Positions 10,306 to 20,040 of a DNA stretch of 64,000 nucleotides are shown here, piece after piece. The translations under genes and the position numbers were made by a program. The DNA is from Sacculina carcini (lineage: Eukaryota > Arthropoda > Thecostraca > Sacculinidae). How positions within the stretch are numbered: the first letter of the stretch is position 1; the number at the start of each line of letters is the position of its first letter. The stretch covers positions 5,583,195 to 5,647,194 of the forward strand of contig OU696596.1 of assembly GCA_916048095.2 (NCBI GenBank). The letters run 5' to 3'. The notes under the pieces are model-generated. The model was not told the DNA's origin. It saw only the letters and a program-made list of their open reading frames with translations, and did not search any database.

Positions 10306-13300
10306 ACTGGACCACCGGCCTGACTGATTGTGTTCAACATTCTAACTCTGAATTGGACGCTGATTCTTCAGTACTGCTTCCTTCAACCAGCTCATCATCC
10401 GCTGATAAGTGTCCTTATTCTATCTCTGATTCGTTTTCTATTATTTCTTGTTCTAAGTCTAACAATGAAATTGGTCTATTGAAATGTGCTTTCTTGAATT
10501 TTAGGTCTATTAGGTCTAAAATATCACTTTTTACGTCCATTCTTCCTAAGTATGATATTTTTCTGGTCATTGAATCGTGGCTCTCTGTTGCTGAAACATC
10601 TTCCTTTGGTCGCTCTCTTCCTGCTGGCTACTCAGCTTTTCATTATTGTCGCCCTTTGAACGTCTCTAATTCTACTAAATGCTCTGGTGGTGGTGTTTCT
10701 TTTGTATTCAATTCGAACATTATTAATGCCTATCTATGTAGTGTAGATATCACTTTTAAGTCATTTGAACATTTATGTTGTAAGGTTATAGGTAAAACTA
10801 CTCTTCCTGTATGTATTGTCATCATTTATCGTCTTAATTATTTTTCCTCCTCGATTTTTCTTGATGAGTTTTCTTCTCTTGTTGACGCACTTCTTCCAAT
10901 TTTTTCTTCTAGAATATTAATTTGTGGTGACTTCAATCTTTGGGTTGATGCGCCTCATCTTAAGTCTTGTTCTTCTACATTTTTACAATTAATTGACTCA
11001 TTTGGTCTTTGTAATCATATCTGCTGCCCTACTCATGTTCACGGCCACACACTTGATCTCCTCCTTTCTTTTACTGATTCTTCTGTTCTGATTAAAGATA
11101 TCACTGTTTTCCCTATTGATTCCTCCATATCTGATCATTCATTAATTGAATTTTCTGCCCGCCTGCCTATCACTTGCAAATCTCCTAGAACTATCAGTTT
11201 CTCGGATTATCGAAATGCTGACTTAGATTCTCTTTATATCAATATGCACTTGTGTTTTGCTATTGAATATTTCGTTCATATACCGCCTGCTTCTCTCTTA
11301 GGGTATTTCAACACATCCCTTGATTCTCTTAAGTCCACCTTTATTCCTGTTAAAGTCTTCCGTTCATCTAATACTCGCTGTCCTTGGTTTAACTCTGATA
11401 TTAAAAACTCTAAAATCTCCCTTCGTCGTCTTGAGCGTCAATGGCGCCGTCTCAAGACTGACTCTTCTTGGCAAACTTTCTGTTCTGCTCGTCGGCATCA
11501 TCACCTTCTCTGTGATTCCGCCAAAAAATCTTACTATAATTCTAAAATCTCTTCCTGTCTCAATTCTAAGAAACTTTGGAAGCTTTTTGACAGTCTCTTA
11601 GGTAATTCCCGTAGTCTCATCCTTCCTGATTTGGCATCTAACCAATTACCTTCTTTATTTATGAAATTTTTTCAATCCAAAATTGATAAGATTCGTTGCT
11701 TGTTCCCTTCTGTTCTACCATTATCCTCTCCGTGCTCAACCTCATCTGTTTTTAACTCTTTTGCTTTAGTAACCATCTCTGACTGTAGAGCTATTTTAAG
11801 GCATGTTAAAATTCATTCTTCATCTCTCGACCCCATTGATCTTTCCAGGATTCCTCACTCTATTGAGCTGCTTCTTCCTTTCTTAACAAACTTCATCAAT
11901 GCTTCTTTCACTCATGGGCAATTTCTGGCATGTAAAACTGCCAGTATTCTCCCTATACTTAAGAAATCTGATCTGGATGCTAACACGCTTTCTAACTATA
12001 GACCTATCTCTAGAATTCCTTGGCTGTCCAAAGTTCTTGAAATGGCTGCCTACATACAGATATCTGAATATCTTGAATCTAACAATTTGTTTCTTCCTGA
12101 GCAGTTTGGTTTCCGTCACTTTCACTCTACTGAAACTTCTCTATTTTTTCTCTATGATTCTATTATCAAATCAACTCTCTCTGGTTATGATGTTCTACTT
12201 ATACAACTAGACTTCTCTGCTGCATTTGACACTGTTAATCATCTGCTTCTTATTGATACCTTGTTAGACTTAGGCATCAGCGACACAGCTCTCTCTTTCT
12301 TTCGCTCTTATCTTTCTGATAGACTTCAGTTTGTTTCTACCTCTGCTGATTCCTGTAGTGAGGCTTGCCCACTAACTTGTGGTGTACCTCAAGGCTCTGT
12401 CTTAGGTCCTCTCCTCTTCAATATGTATCTTACCTCTGTAGGGAAAGTTCTTCGTCGTCACGATGTGTCCTTCCAAATATTCGCTGACGACATTCAAATC
12501 CTTCTCTCGTCTGAGTCTATTTCTCACTCTTCAGTAAGTTCTATTATATCTGATATAGAAAGATGGGCGTTCACTCGTCATCTCAAACTTAATCCTGATA
12601 AGACTAAGTATATTCTCTTTCCATCTTCTAATGGTACTACTTCTCTTAGTATACCTCTATCCTGCTCTGTACGTAGTCTTGGTATCATTCTCGATAGCTC
12701 TCTTTCTTTTGATTCACACATCTCTGACATTATCAGGTGCTGTAACTATCAACTTAGGCGTATCTATTCCATTCGTAGATATATAACTACCTCTGCTGCC
12801 TTTAAGTTAGCTAATTCATTCATCTTTAGTAAAACTCAGTATTGCTGTTCTCTTCTACTATCGCTCAACCACCGCCAGCTTAGGAAACTTCAATCTATTA
12901 TTAATAAGGCCTGTCGTATGATATTTAATCTTCCTTCGGGCTCTCATGTCTCTTCTTCTCTACAAAAACTTAAGTTACTTCCCATTAAGGCTTTCGTTGA
13001 GTATCGTATTTGTTTAATTATTCATTCAGCTCTTCATCTTTGTAAGCCTGCGTATCTGTTTGACCTCCTCTCTTATAAAACCTCATCTCTTTCTCTTAGG
13101 TCTTCTAACGATCCTTTTCTACTAGTTGAACCTTCCTTTCCTTCTAGGCATTCTCACTACAATCGTTGTTTCTCTATCTTAGGACCTCGTATCTACAATA
13201 GGCTATCTCCCTCAATACGCTCAATCAAATCTCTAACTCTTTTCAAAAAACATACTAAAAATTTCTTTCTCACTAAGTCTTACTACTGTCTTAATAATAT

Positions 13301-13331
13301 TGTATATATTAGTACTGAATATAAGGTCTGA
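10227..13331 (+). CDS. LINE ORF2: endonuclease and reverse transcriptase
   Basis: This protein nicks target DNA and primes reverse transcription. Counting from the ATG at 10227, the endonuclease starts near residue 86 with CAFLNFRSIRSK. The catalytic Glu is in LVIESWLS (116), then VIIYRLNY, GDFNLW (235-239) and SDH (302-304). RT has NYRPIS (~590), LDFSAAFDTV, GVPQGSVLGPLLFNMYL (~718) and FADDIQIL (752-755). A C-terminal thumb and the tail KKHTKNFF close the protein. There is no RNase H, as expected for CR1/L2. It overlaps ORF1 by 79 nt in the -1 frame. Because residues 1-85 are low-complexity and a slip site sits at the ORF1 stop, expression as an ORF1-ORF2 fusion is likelier than initiation at 10227. 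No nonsense codon is visible. Confidence 0.85.
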   Translation: MPLLSVIENPRDQPDSDRRGSQFGKLDWTTGLTDCVQHSNSELDADSSVLLPSTSSSSADKCPYSISDSFSIISCSKSNNEIGLLKCAFLNFRSIRSKISLFTSILPKYDIFLVIESWLSVAETSSFGRSLPAGYSAFHYCRPLNVSNSTKCSGGGVSFVFNSNIINAYLCSVDITFKSFEHLCCKVIGKTTLPVCIVIIYRLNYFSSSIFLDEFSSLVDALLPIFSSRILICGDFNLWVDAPHLKSCSSTFLQLIDSFGLCNHICCPTHVHGHTLDLLLSFTDSSVLIKDITVFPIDSSISDHSLIEFSARLPITCKSPRTISFSDYRNADLDSLYINMHLCFAIEYFVHIPPASLLGYFNTSLDSLKSTFIPVKVFRSSNTRCPWFNSDIKNSKISLRRLERQWRRLKTDSSWQTFCSARRHHHLLCDSAKKSYYNSKISSCLNSKKLWKLFDSLLGNSRSLILPDLASNQLPSLFMKFFQSKIDKIRCLFPSVLPLSSPCSTSSVFNSFALVTISDCRAILRHVKIHSSSLDPIDLSRIPHSIELLLPFLTNFINASFTHGQFLACKTASILPILKKSDLDANTLSNYRPISRIPWLSKVLEMAAYIQISEYLESNNLFLPEQFGFRHFHSTETSLFFLYDSIIKSTLSGYDVLLIQLDFSAAFDTVNHLLLIDTLLDLGISDTALSFFRSYLSDRLQFVSTSADSCSEACPLTCGVPQGSVLGPLLFNMYLTSVGKVLRRHDVSFQIFADDIQILLSSESISHSSVSSIISDIERWAFTRHLKLNPDKTKYILFPSSNGTTSLSIPLSCSVRSLGIILDSSLSFDSHISDIIRCCNYQLRRIYSIRRYITTSAAFKLANSFIFSKTQYCCSLLLSLNHRQLRKLQSIINKACRMIFNLPSGSHVSSSLQKLKLLPIKAFVEYRICLIIHSALHLCKPAYLFDLLSYKTSSLSLRSSNDPFLLVEPSFPSRHSHYNRCFSILGPRIYNRLSPSIRSIKSLTLFKKHTKNFFLTKSYYCLNNIVYISTEYKV
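10296..10302 (+). promoter_or_regulatory. -1 frameshift heptamer GGGAAAC at the ORF1 stop
   Basis: In the ORF1 frame the codons are TCG GGA AAC TAG, so G GGA AAC has the exact X XXY YYZ phase. Slipping back one base gives GGG AAA CTA GAC TGG, which is the ORF2 frame. A possible hairpin follows within 2-5 nt (CTGG-ACCA-CCGG, extendable with one mismatch). GGGAAAC is a known retroviral -1 site (simian retrovirus gag-pro). Confidence 0.7.
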
Positions 13332-13655
13332 TTGTTTCCTAATTCTGTCTTCTTTGTGTATGTGCTTCATGCGTGTGTTTTCCGTTCTTGTGTATGTATG
13401 TTTCTCTATTGTATGCTCTCTGTGTGTTGTTGTGTTGAGCTCTGTTATCTGTGTTTGTGTGTCTGTTGAGTTGTGTTCTCTGTCTATGTGTTTCAGTGTA
13501 TGTCATTGTATGTCTGTTATGTTGTGTTTTCTGGTTTGTATTTGTGTGTCTATTGTGTTGTGATCTGTCAATCTGAGTGTATGTCGTTGTATGCCTGCTG
13601 TGTTGTATTTTGTGTTGTATCCTGTTCTCTATGTCTGCTGTGCTATCTTATTCAA
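13332..13655 (+). other. LINE 3' UTR, T/G-rich
   Basis: About 320 bp of TGTGT/GTTG-rich sequence with no coding signal runs from the ORF2 stop to the repeat boundary TCAATACTAGCATTAAAACC. Confidence 0.65.
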
Positions 13656-14580
13656 TACTAGCATTAAAACCCGCCCGTTGTGCGGAAGAATTAATAAAAA
13701 TATTGCAAATTAAAAATAAATAAGGCAAACTCATAAAAACCTTAATCAATTAAAAAGTCTAAATTTCATTATTTTTAATTTACATTTTGACAAAATATTT
13801 TCACTCAGCCCGCCTCATATTTAAACCCGGCCGACGTGCGGAATAGTTCAGAACTCGAACACCATCCGTTCTGGTTCTTGAAGTCAAATCCATTAGTTTT
13901 GTATATGAATTCATTCTACACGGTGAAATTGAACGTTTTATGGCTGCCCGCGGGACATTTTTATTTCATAAAAATGAGCCATCGCTTCGTTTGCGTTTGA
14001 AGCCCCTGATCATTGAACCAGCGAACCATGAACCAGTGCAATTATGTCACCTCATATTCAAGCATACATACACAGACAGACAGATAATTTCTTCTTTATG
14101 TATATATATAGCATTAAAACCGCATTAAAACCCGCCCGTTGTGCGGAACAATTCATAAAAATATTGCAAATTAAAAATAAATAAGGCAAACTCATGAAGA
14201 CCTTAATCAATTAAAAAGTCTAAATTTCATTATTTTTAATTTTATTTTGACAAAATATTTTCACTCAACCCGCCTCATATTTAAACCCGCCCGACGTGAG
14301 GAAAAATTCAAAACTCGAACACCATCCGTTCTGGTTCTTGAAGTCAAATCCATTAGTTTTGTATATGAATTCATTCTATACGGTGAAATTGAACGTTTTA
14401 TTGCTGCCCGCGGGACATTTTTATTTCATAAAAATGAGCCATCGCTTCGTTTGCGTTTGAAGGCCCTGATAATTGAACCAGCGAACCATGAGCCAGCGCA
14501 ATTATGTCACCTCATATTCAAGCATACATACACAGACAGACAGATAATTTCTTCTTTATGTATATATATAGCATTAAAAC
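13656..14580 (+). repeat. Two tandem ~450-bp units of the modular repeat
   Basis: Each unit contains the A motif (13669, 14130), the B motif (13826 as CCCGGCCGACGTGCGG, 14284), a CTGCCCGCGGGACATTTTTA box, a TTTGCGTTTGAAG stretch, CAGACAGACAGATAATTTC and TATATATATAGCATTAAAAC. A shared short duplication at the join (GCATTAAAACCGCATTAAAA) is also present in the copy at 33.05 kb. The 121-codon open frame (14247-14612) lies within the second unit. Confidence 0.85.
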
Positions 14581-16330
14581 CCGCCAGTTGTGCGGAGCAA
14601 TTCATAACATGAAATTCATATTCAATTCATAAAAAATATGGAAAAATAAAAAATGAAATAGGGTACACTCATAAAAATATTAATCAATTGAAAATTATAA
14701 GTTTAATTATTTTTATTTCGACACAATATTTCCCCTCAGTCCGCCTGAGTCATTTTTAAACCCGCCCGTCGTGCTGAATAATTCAGAACTCGAACACGAT
14801 CCGTTCTGCATCTTGAAGTCAAATCCATTGGTTTTGTGTATGGATTAATTCTACAGGGTAAATTGAACGTTCTATTGTCTATAGTTGCTGCCCGCGGAAC
14901 ATTTTTATTTTAAAAAAAAAAACCTTTTTTTAAATGAACCATTTGAAAAAATGATCTAAAAACACTTTTTTAAACCCACCCGTCGTGCGGAACAATTCAT
15001 ACAATAAAATTCATATCAAATCCATAAAATATAATGAATACAAATTGAAAAGCAAAAAATGTAACCTATAAATATCTTAACCAATAGAAAAGTCTAAATG
15101 TGAATATTTTTGTTCTTATTTTGACAAATATTATCCCTCAACCCGCCTGATATATAAATCTGCCCGTCGTGTGGTATAATTCAGAACACAAACACGAAAC
15201 AAACAATGAAAGATGATGAAATCTTTTCATCAGACTGTTTCCAAACTATATTTATTACTTAACATCATTCCCCAATATCATTTGCTTAAGTACTATTTCA
15301 CTTTTACCGCTATAATATTTATTGTTAAAATTTATATATTTTCCGCTATCATTAAAACCCAATATAACCTGAGTCAAACCTACCCAACCCAACCCAACCA
15401 TTCAATCTTGACCGCTCTCAGCCTAGTCTGAGGTGATTTAACTTATTAGTTTGTGATCACAAAATATACTGATGCGATCATAATTTGTAATCAGAAGACT
15501 GAGATTATCTACCCCAGGGGTCCCAAACACGCGGCCCACCAATACTTTTCTCTCAACCCGCCAATATAGTATCGGGACCAAACTGTAAGGTAGCTAAATT
15601 CACATTTGTTGCATAATGCGATATAATTTTACACCATTATCATATTATCTCATAATTCCCGGTTAATGCTTCCACTAATGCATCATATTCATACAGTTGT
15701 TATTTTTTGGATTACATCGATAATGCAGCCCTTGATATTACAGCCGATATTATATTATGCAATCTATATTCTGCTACGTATTATTCCTAATACATATATC
15801 ATCAGATCCCAAAATATATTCAAAGGTTCACATCATTCTCCAAAATCATTTGCTCAAGAGCTATTCTACTTTTATCGCTAGAATATTTACTGCTAGCAAA
15901 ATATCATATACCTCGCTATCATTTAAACCCACTCTTTATAGATACATTTAATTCGCCCGTCGTGCGGAACAGTTCATAAAATATAATTAATATTCAATTC
16001 ATAAAAAAATTAGTGCAAATTGAAAAAGAAAAACAAACCCACAGGAAAGTTATAGCTAATCTAAAAGTCTAAATGTGAAATTTATGTTTCAATTTAGAAA
16101 ACATGTTTTTCCACAACACTATCAAAACAATGCAACCTTCTGTCATCTCTATAATTCCAGGTTAATGCTTCCGCTAAAACAGCATAAGTTGGCATTACAT
16201 GATATTGCAACCCATATCCTTATGCAACTTATGCTTATGCAACTTGAAATTAAACCAATTAAATTACACAGTTAAATTCAGTAGTTTACTTTGTTCCCAA
16301 TAGCATTTTACCCGCCCGTCGTGCGGAACG
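14581..16330 (+). repeat. Modular repeat: diverged A/B units and spacer
   Basis: A motifs at ~14581, 14974 and 15952 alternate with B motifs at ~14760 and 15160. A segment at 15510-15530 (CCCCAGGGGTCCCAAACACG then CGGCCC) resembles a hAT left terminus. A C motif (CCCGCCCGTCGTGCGGAACG) at ~16311 begins the next section. Near-identical sequence lies at 33.5-35.27 kb. Confidence 0.8.
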
Positions 16331-18205
16331 TTATTGAGGACAATAAAGCCTTTATATTCAGTAGAGTGTAGCATTAATTAAACTGTACGCAATAAAACCA
16401 CACCATCCATGCTTGGAGATAATATGATGCATTCTTAATTGTGATTGGGCTTCAGTGAAATTTAATCGGTGTATATTCCTGTGTAATCGCAAGTGCGCAT
16501 AATAGCTGTCAAATTGGCAATATGTCCTCTTGACTTTACACCGCCGTAACTTCCTTCAGATACCCTTTGGAAAATTACAAATTATACCGTATTGTAGAAG
16601 AAAAGATTTCTAGAACGATGGTATAATTTATTTTTATGTGTAACAAATAGTTACTGAGAAATAGTAGAAAAATGAATTAATTTTAGTCGCCCGGTGTTCA
16701 AGTGTAATTTTGGATGTATTTGAGAATTTTGCCAATTTTACACGTTTTTTGTATCATTTGTGGGTATAAATTATAGCTTATCTTGTAGAACACAAAATTC
16801 TCTACACAGTAGTATATTCCTGTGTAATCGCAAGTGCGTAAATTGTGATTGGACTTCAGTGAAATTTAATCAGTGTATATTCATGTGTAATCGCAAGTAC
16901 GCATAATAGCTGTCAAATTGGCAACATGACATTTTGACTTTACACCGGCGTAACTTCCTTCAGATACACTTTGGAAAATTAAAAATTATACCGTACTGTA
17001 GGAAACAAAATTTCTAGCACGATGGTATAATTAATTTTAATGTATGACAAATAGTTCCTGAGAAATGGGTATAAAAATGAATAAATTGTAGTCACCCGGT
17101 GTTCAAGTGTAATTTTGGATGTATTTGAGAATTTTGCCAATTTTACACGTTTTTTGTATCATTTGTGGGTATAAATTACACCTTTTCTTGTAGAACACAA
17201 AATTCTCTACACAGTAGTATATTCCTGTGTAATCGCAAGTGCGCATAATAGCTGTCAAATTGGCAATATGTCCTTTTGACTTTACACCGCTATCACTTCC
17301 TTCAGATACACTTTGGAAAATTAAGAATTATACCGCATTTTAAAAAATACAATTTCCAGCACGATGATATAATTTATTTTAATGTGTGACAAATAGTTCC
17401 TGAGAAATAGGTAGAAAAATGAATTAATTCAGGCGCCCGGTGATCAAGTGTAATTTTGGATGTATTTGACAATTTTGCCAATTTTACACATTTTTTGTAT
17501 CATTTGTGGGTATAAATTATAACTTTTCTTGTAGAACACAAAATTATCTACACAATAGTATAATTTTTATAGCTGTACCATTGCTGGTTTATGAGGAATA
17601 GATAGGAGAATATTTACCAAAACATTCACGGTTTCCAGTGCTAATTTTGCATTTTTGACTTTGTCATTTTGACTTCACACCGCCGTAACTTTTTTTTAAT
17701 ACACTTTGGAAAATTAAAAATTATACCGTGTTGTAGCAAACAAAATTCCCAGCATGATGGTATTATTTATTTAGTTGTGTGATAATTAGTTTTTGATACA
17801 TAGAGAAGAAAGTATAGAAAATCGGACGCGTGGAGTATAAATATAATTTTGAATATAGATTGAAATTTTGTCATGTTTACATCTTTTATGTTCTATTTTT
17901 GGATATGAATTATAACCTATCTTGTAGAACAGAAAATTCTCTACACAGTGGTATAATCTGTTTGGCTGTACCATTTCTGGTTTATGAGGAGTAGATGGCA
18001 GAGCATTGACCACAATTTTCGCATTTTTCAGGGTTCATTTTGTCTTTTCACCGCTATAACTTTTTTTTATTTCATTTTTGAAATTTAAAATTTAATCTAA
18101 AGTGTAGACAAGAAAATTTCCAACGTGATGGTATAAATTGTTAGCGGGTAGGCTGAGTGGTGGCCGAATAATAGCTGATAGAAAATGGACCAAGGAGGGT
18201 CGAAC
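16331..18205 (+). repeat. C segment and ~190-bp palindromic modules (tandemly amplified)
   Basis: After GAGGACAATAAAGCC and CACCATCCATGCTTGGAG the block TGTGTAATCGCAAGTGCGC and its downstream modules are present three times (starting ~16477, ~16810-16880 and ~17220). The 35.4-kb copy has one. Each module holds ATTATA...TGTAGAA...TTCTA...GGTATAAT. The block ends GATAGAAAATGGACCAAGG then AGGGTCG and (AC)n. Confidence 0.85.
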
Positions 18206-18262
18206 ACACACACACACACACACACACAGACAGACACACAGAGGATCTCTTTTATATATATA
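18206..18262. repeat. (AC)n and AGAGGATCTC junction
   Basis: The fixed microsatellite junction in plus orientation, ending TTTTATATATATAGATG. The usual ACTAGCATTAAAA continuation is missing because a LINE tail follows. Confidence 0.85.
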
Positions 18263-18496
18263 GATGTATGTGCGTGTGTATTTCTGCCTTTTTGAGTATG
18301 TAAACGTGAGTGTGTCTGTGTTTGTGCGTATATGTACTTGTTTGTTTTGTGTGTGTGTGTGTATGTAGGTGATTGTGTATGTTCGTGATTGTGTATGTGT
18401 ATGACTCTTGTGCTTGAGTGTGTGTGTGTGTGTGAGCGCTTTTGAGACCCTCGGGTGAAAAGCGCGATATAAATGTCTTAATGTAATGTAATGTAA

Positions 18497-18497
<1 letters not shown>
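18263..18497 (+). mobile_element. L2/CR1-type LINE 3' end, 5'-truncated
   Basis: T/G-rich 3' UTR-like sequence leads into GAGCGCTTTTGAGACCCTCG and GGTGAAAAGCGCGATATAAA, then (TGTAA)n. The GCGCT...AAAGCGC hairpin followed by ATATAAAT and a short tandem tail is the hallmark 3' end of L2-like elements. Only ~230 bp remains; it sits inside the (AC)n/(TG)n junction. Confidence 0.7.
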
Positions 18498-18550
<53 letters not shown>

Positions 18551-18560
18551 TGTGTGTGTG
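18498..18560. repeat. (TG)n microsatellite
   Basis: About 60 bp of TG repeats; the reverse-oriented fixed flank CCCACCCTCCTTGGTCC follows. Confidence 0.95.
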
Positions 18561-19645
18561 TCCCACCCTCCTTGGTCCATTTTCTATGAGCTGCTTCTTG
18601 GCCATCACTTGGCGTAGCCGCTATAAAATTATACCATCATGTTGGAAATTTTCTTGTCTACACGATATGTTAAATTTAAAATTTTAAAAACTAAACCAAA
18701 AAAAGTTATAGCGGTGAAAAGACAAAATGAACACTGAAAACTGCGAAAATTTTGGTCAATTTTCTGTAGACTACTCCTCCTAAACCAGCAATGGTACAAC
18801 TATTCAAATTTTACCAATGTGTAGAAAATTTTCCGTTCTACTCAACAAATTTTAATTCATACCCGAAAATTGAATATAAAACATGTAAAATGCAAAATAA
18901 AATAAAAATATATTCAAAAAAAATTTTAAACTCCACGCGTCCGATTTTCTATACTTTTTTCTCTATTTCTCAAAAACTAATTATCACACATCTAAATAAA
19001 TAATACCATCATGCTGGGAATTTTGTTTTCTACAACACGGTATAATTTTTTATTTTCCTAAATTCTATTAAAAAAGTTACGGCGGTGTGAAGTGTAAATG
19101 ACAAAGTCAAACAGGGAAAATTAGCACAAGAAACGTGAATATTTTGGTCAATATTCCGCTATCTATTCCTCATAAACCAGCAATGATACCGCTATAAAAA
19201 TTATACTATTGTGTAGATAATTTTGTGTTCTACAAGAAAAGTCATAATTTATACCCACAAATGATACAAAAAAGTGTAAAATTGGCAAAATTTTCAAATA
19301 CATCCAAAATTACACTTGAACACCGGGCGACCAAAATTAATTAATTTTTCTACTATTTCTCAGTAACTATGTGTTACACATAAAAATAATTTATACCATC
19401 GTACTAGAAATGTTGTTTTCTACAATACGGTATAATTTGTAATTTTCCAAAGTGTATCTGAAGGAAGTTACGGCGGTGTAAAGTCAAAAGGACATATTGT
19501 CAATTTGACAGCTATTATGCGCACTTGCGATTACACATGAATATACACTGATTTAATTTCACTGAAGCCCAATCGCAATTCAGAATGCATCATATTAGCT
19601 CCAAGCATGGATGGTGTGGTTTTATTGCGTACAGCTTAATTAATG
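18561..19645 (-). repeat. 190-bp palindromic modules and C segment, minus orientation
   Basis: Read on the minus strand this is the usual order: C segment (CACCATCCATGCTTGGAGC) and TGTAATCGCAAGTGCGC, four or five modules, GGACCAAGGAGGGTGGGAC, then (AC)n. It lies tail to tail with the plus-oriented block ending at 18.2 kb. Confidence 0.85.
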
Positions 19646-20040
19646 CTATGCTGGGTATGAATTATAGTTTGTTGAGTAGAACCAAAAATTTTCTACACTT
19701 TGGTATAATTTGAATAGTGGTACCATTGCTGGTTTAGGAGGAGTAGTCTACAGAAAATTGACCAAAATTTTCGCATTTTTCAGGGTTCATTTTGTCTTTT
19801 CACCGCTATAACTTTTTTTGGTTTAATTTTTAAAATTTGAAATTTACCATATCGTGTCGACAAGAAAATTTCCAACATGATGGTATACTTTTTTAGCGGG
19901 TACGCCAAGTGATGGCCAAGTAGCAGCTCATAGAAAATGGACCAAGGAGGGTGGGACACACACACAGACACACACACACACACACACACACACAGAGGAT
20001 CTCTTTTATATATATATATATATAGACTAGCATTAAAACC
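19646..20040 (+). repeat. Truncated module block, plus orientation, with (AC)n
   Basis: The last one and a half modules, then CCAAGGAGGGTGGGAC, (AC)n (19955-19994), AGAGGATCTC and TATATATAGACTAGC. It joins head to head with the preceding minus-strand block at ~19646. Confidence 0.85.

Larger units (their letters stand above)
9593..13655 (+). mobile_element. CR1/L2-superfamily LINE, nearly intact (5'-truncated ORF1)
   Basis: ORF1 (C-terminal two thirds), ORF2 with endonuclease and RT, and a T/G-rich 3' UTR lie in one plus-strand unit between two oppositely oriented copies of the repeat junction (TATAATGCTAGTC on the left, ACTAGCATTAAAACCC on the right). The 5' end lies inside a (TG)n tract. 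ORF2 has no internal stop over 1,034 codons, so the copy is young or recently active. Confidence 0.85.

Noticed and set aside
13656..18205. Helitron or other rolling-circle element as the identity of the modular repeat
   Set aside because: I could not find a CTRR end with a terminal hairpin, nor Rep/helicase coding; microsatellite content alone is not enough.
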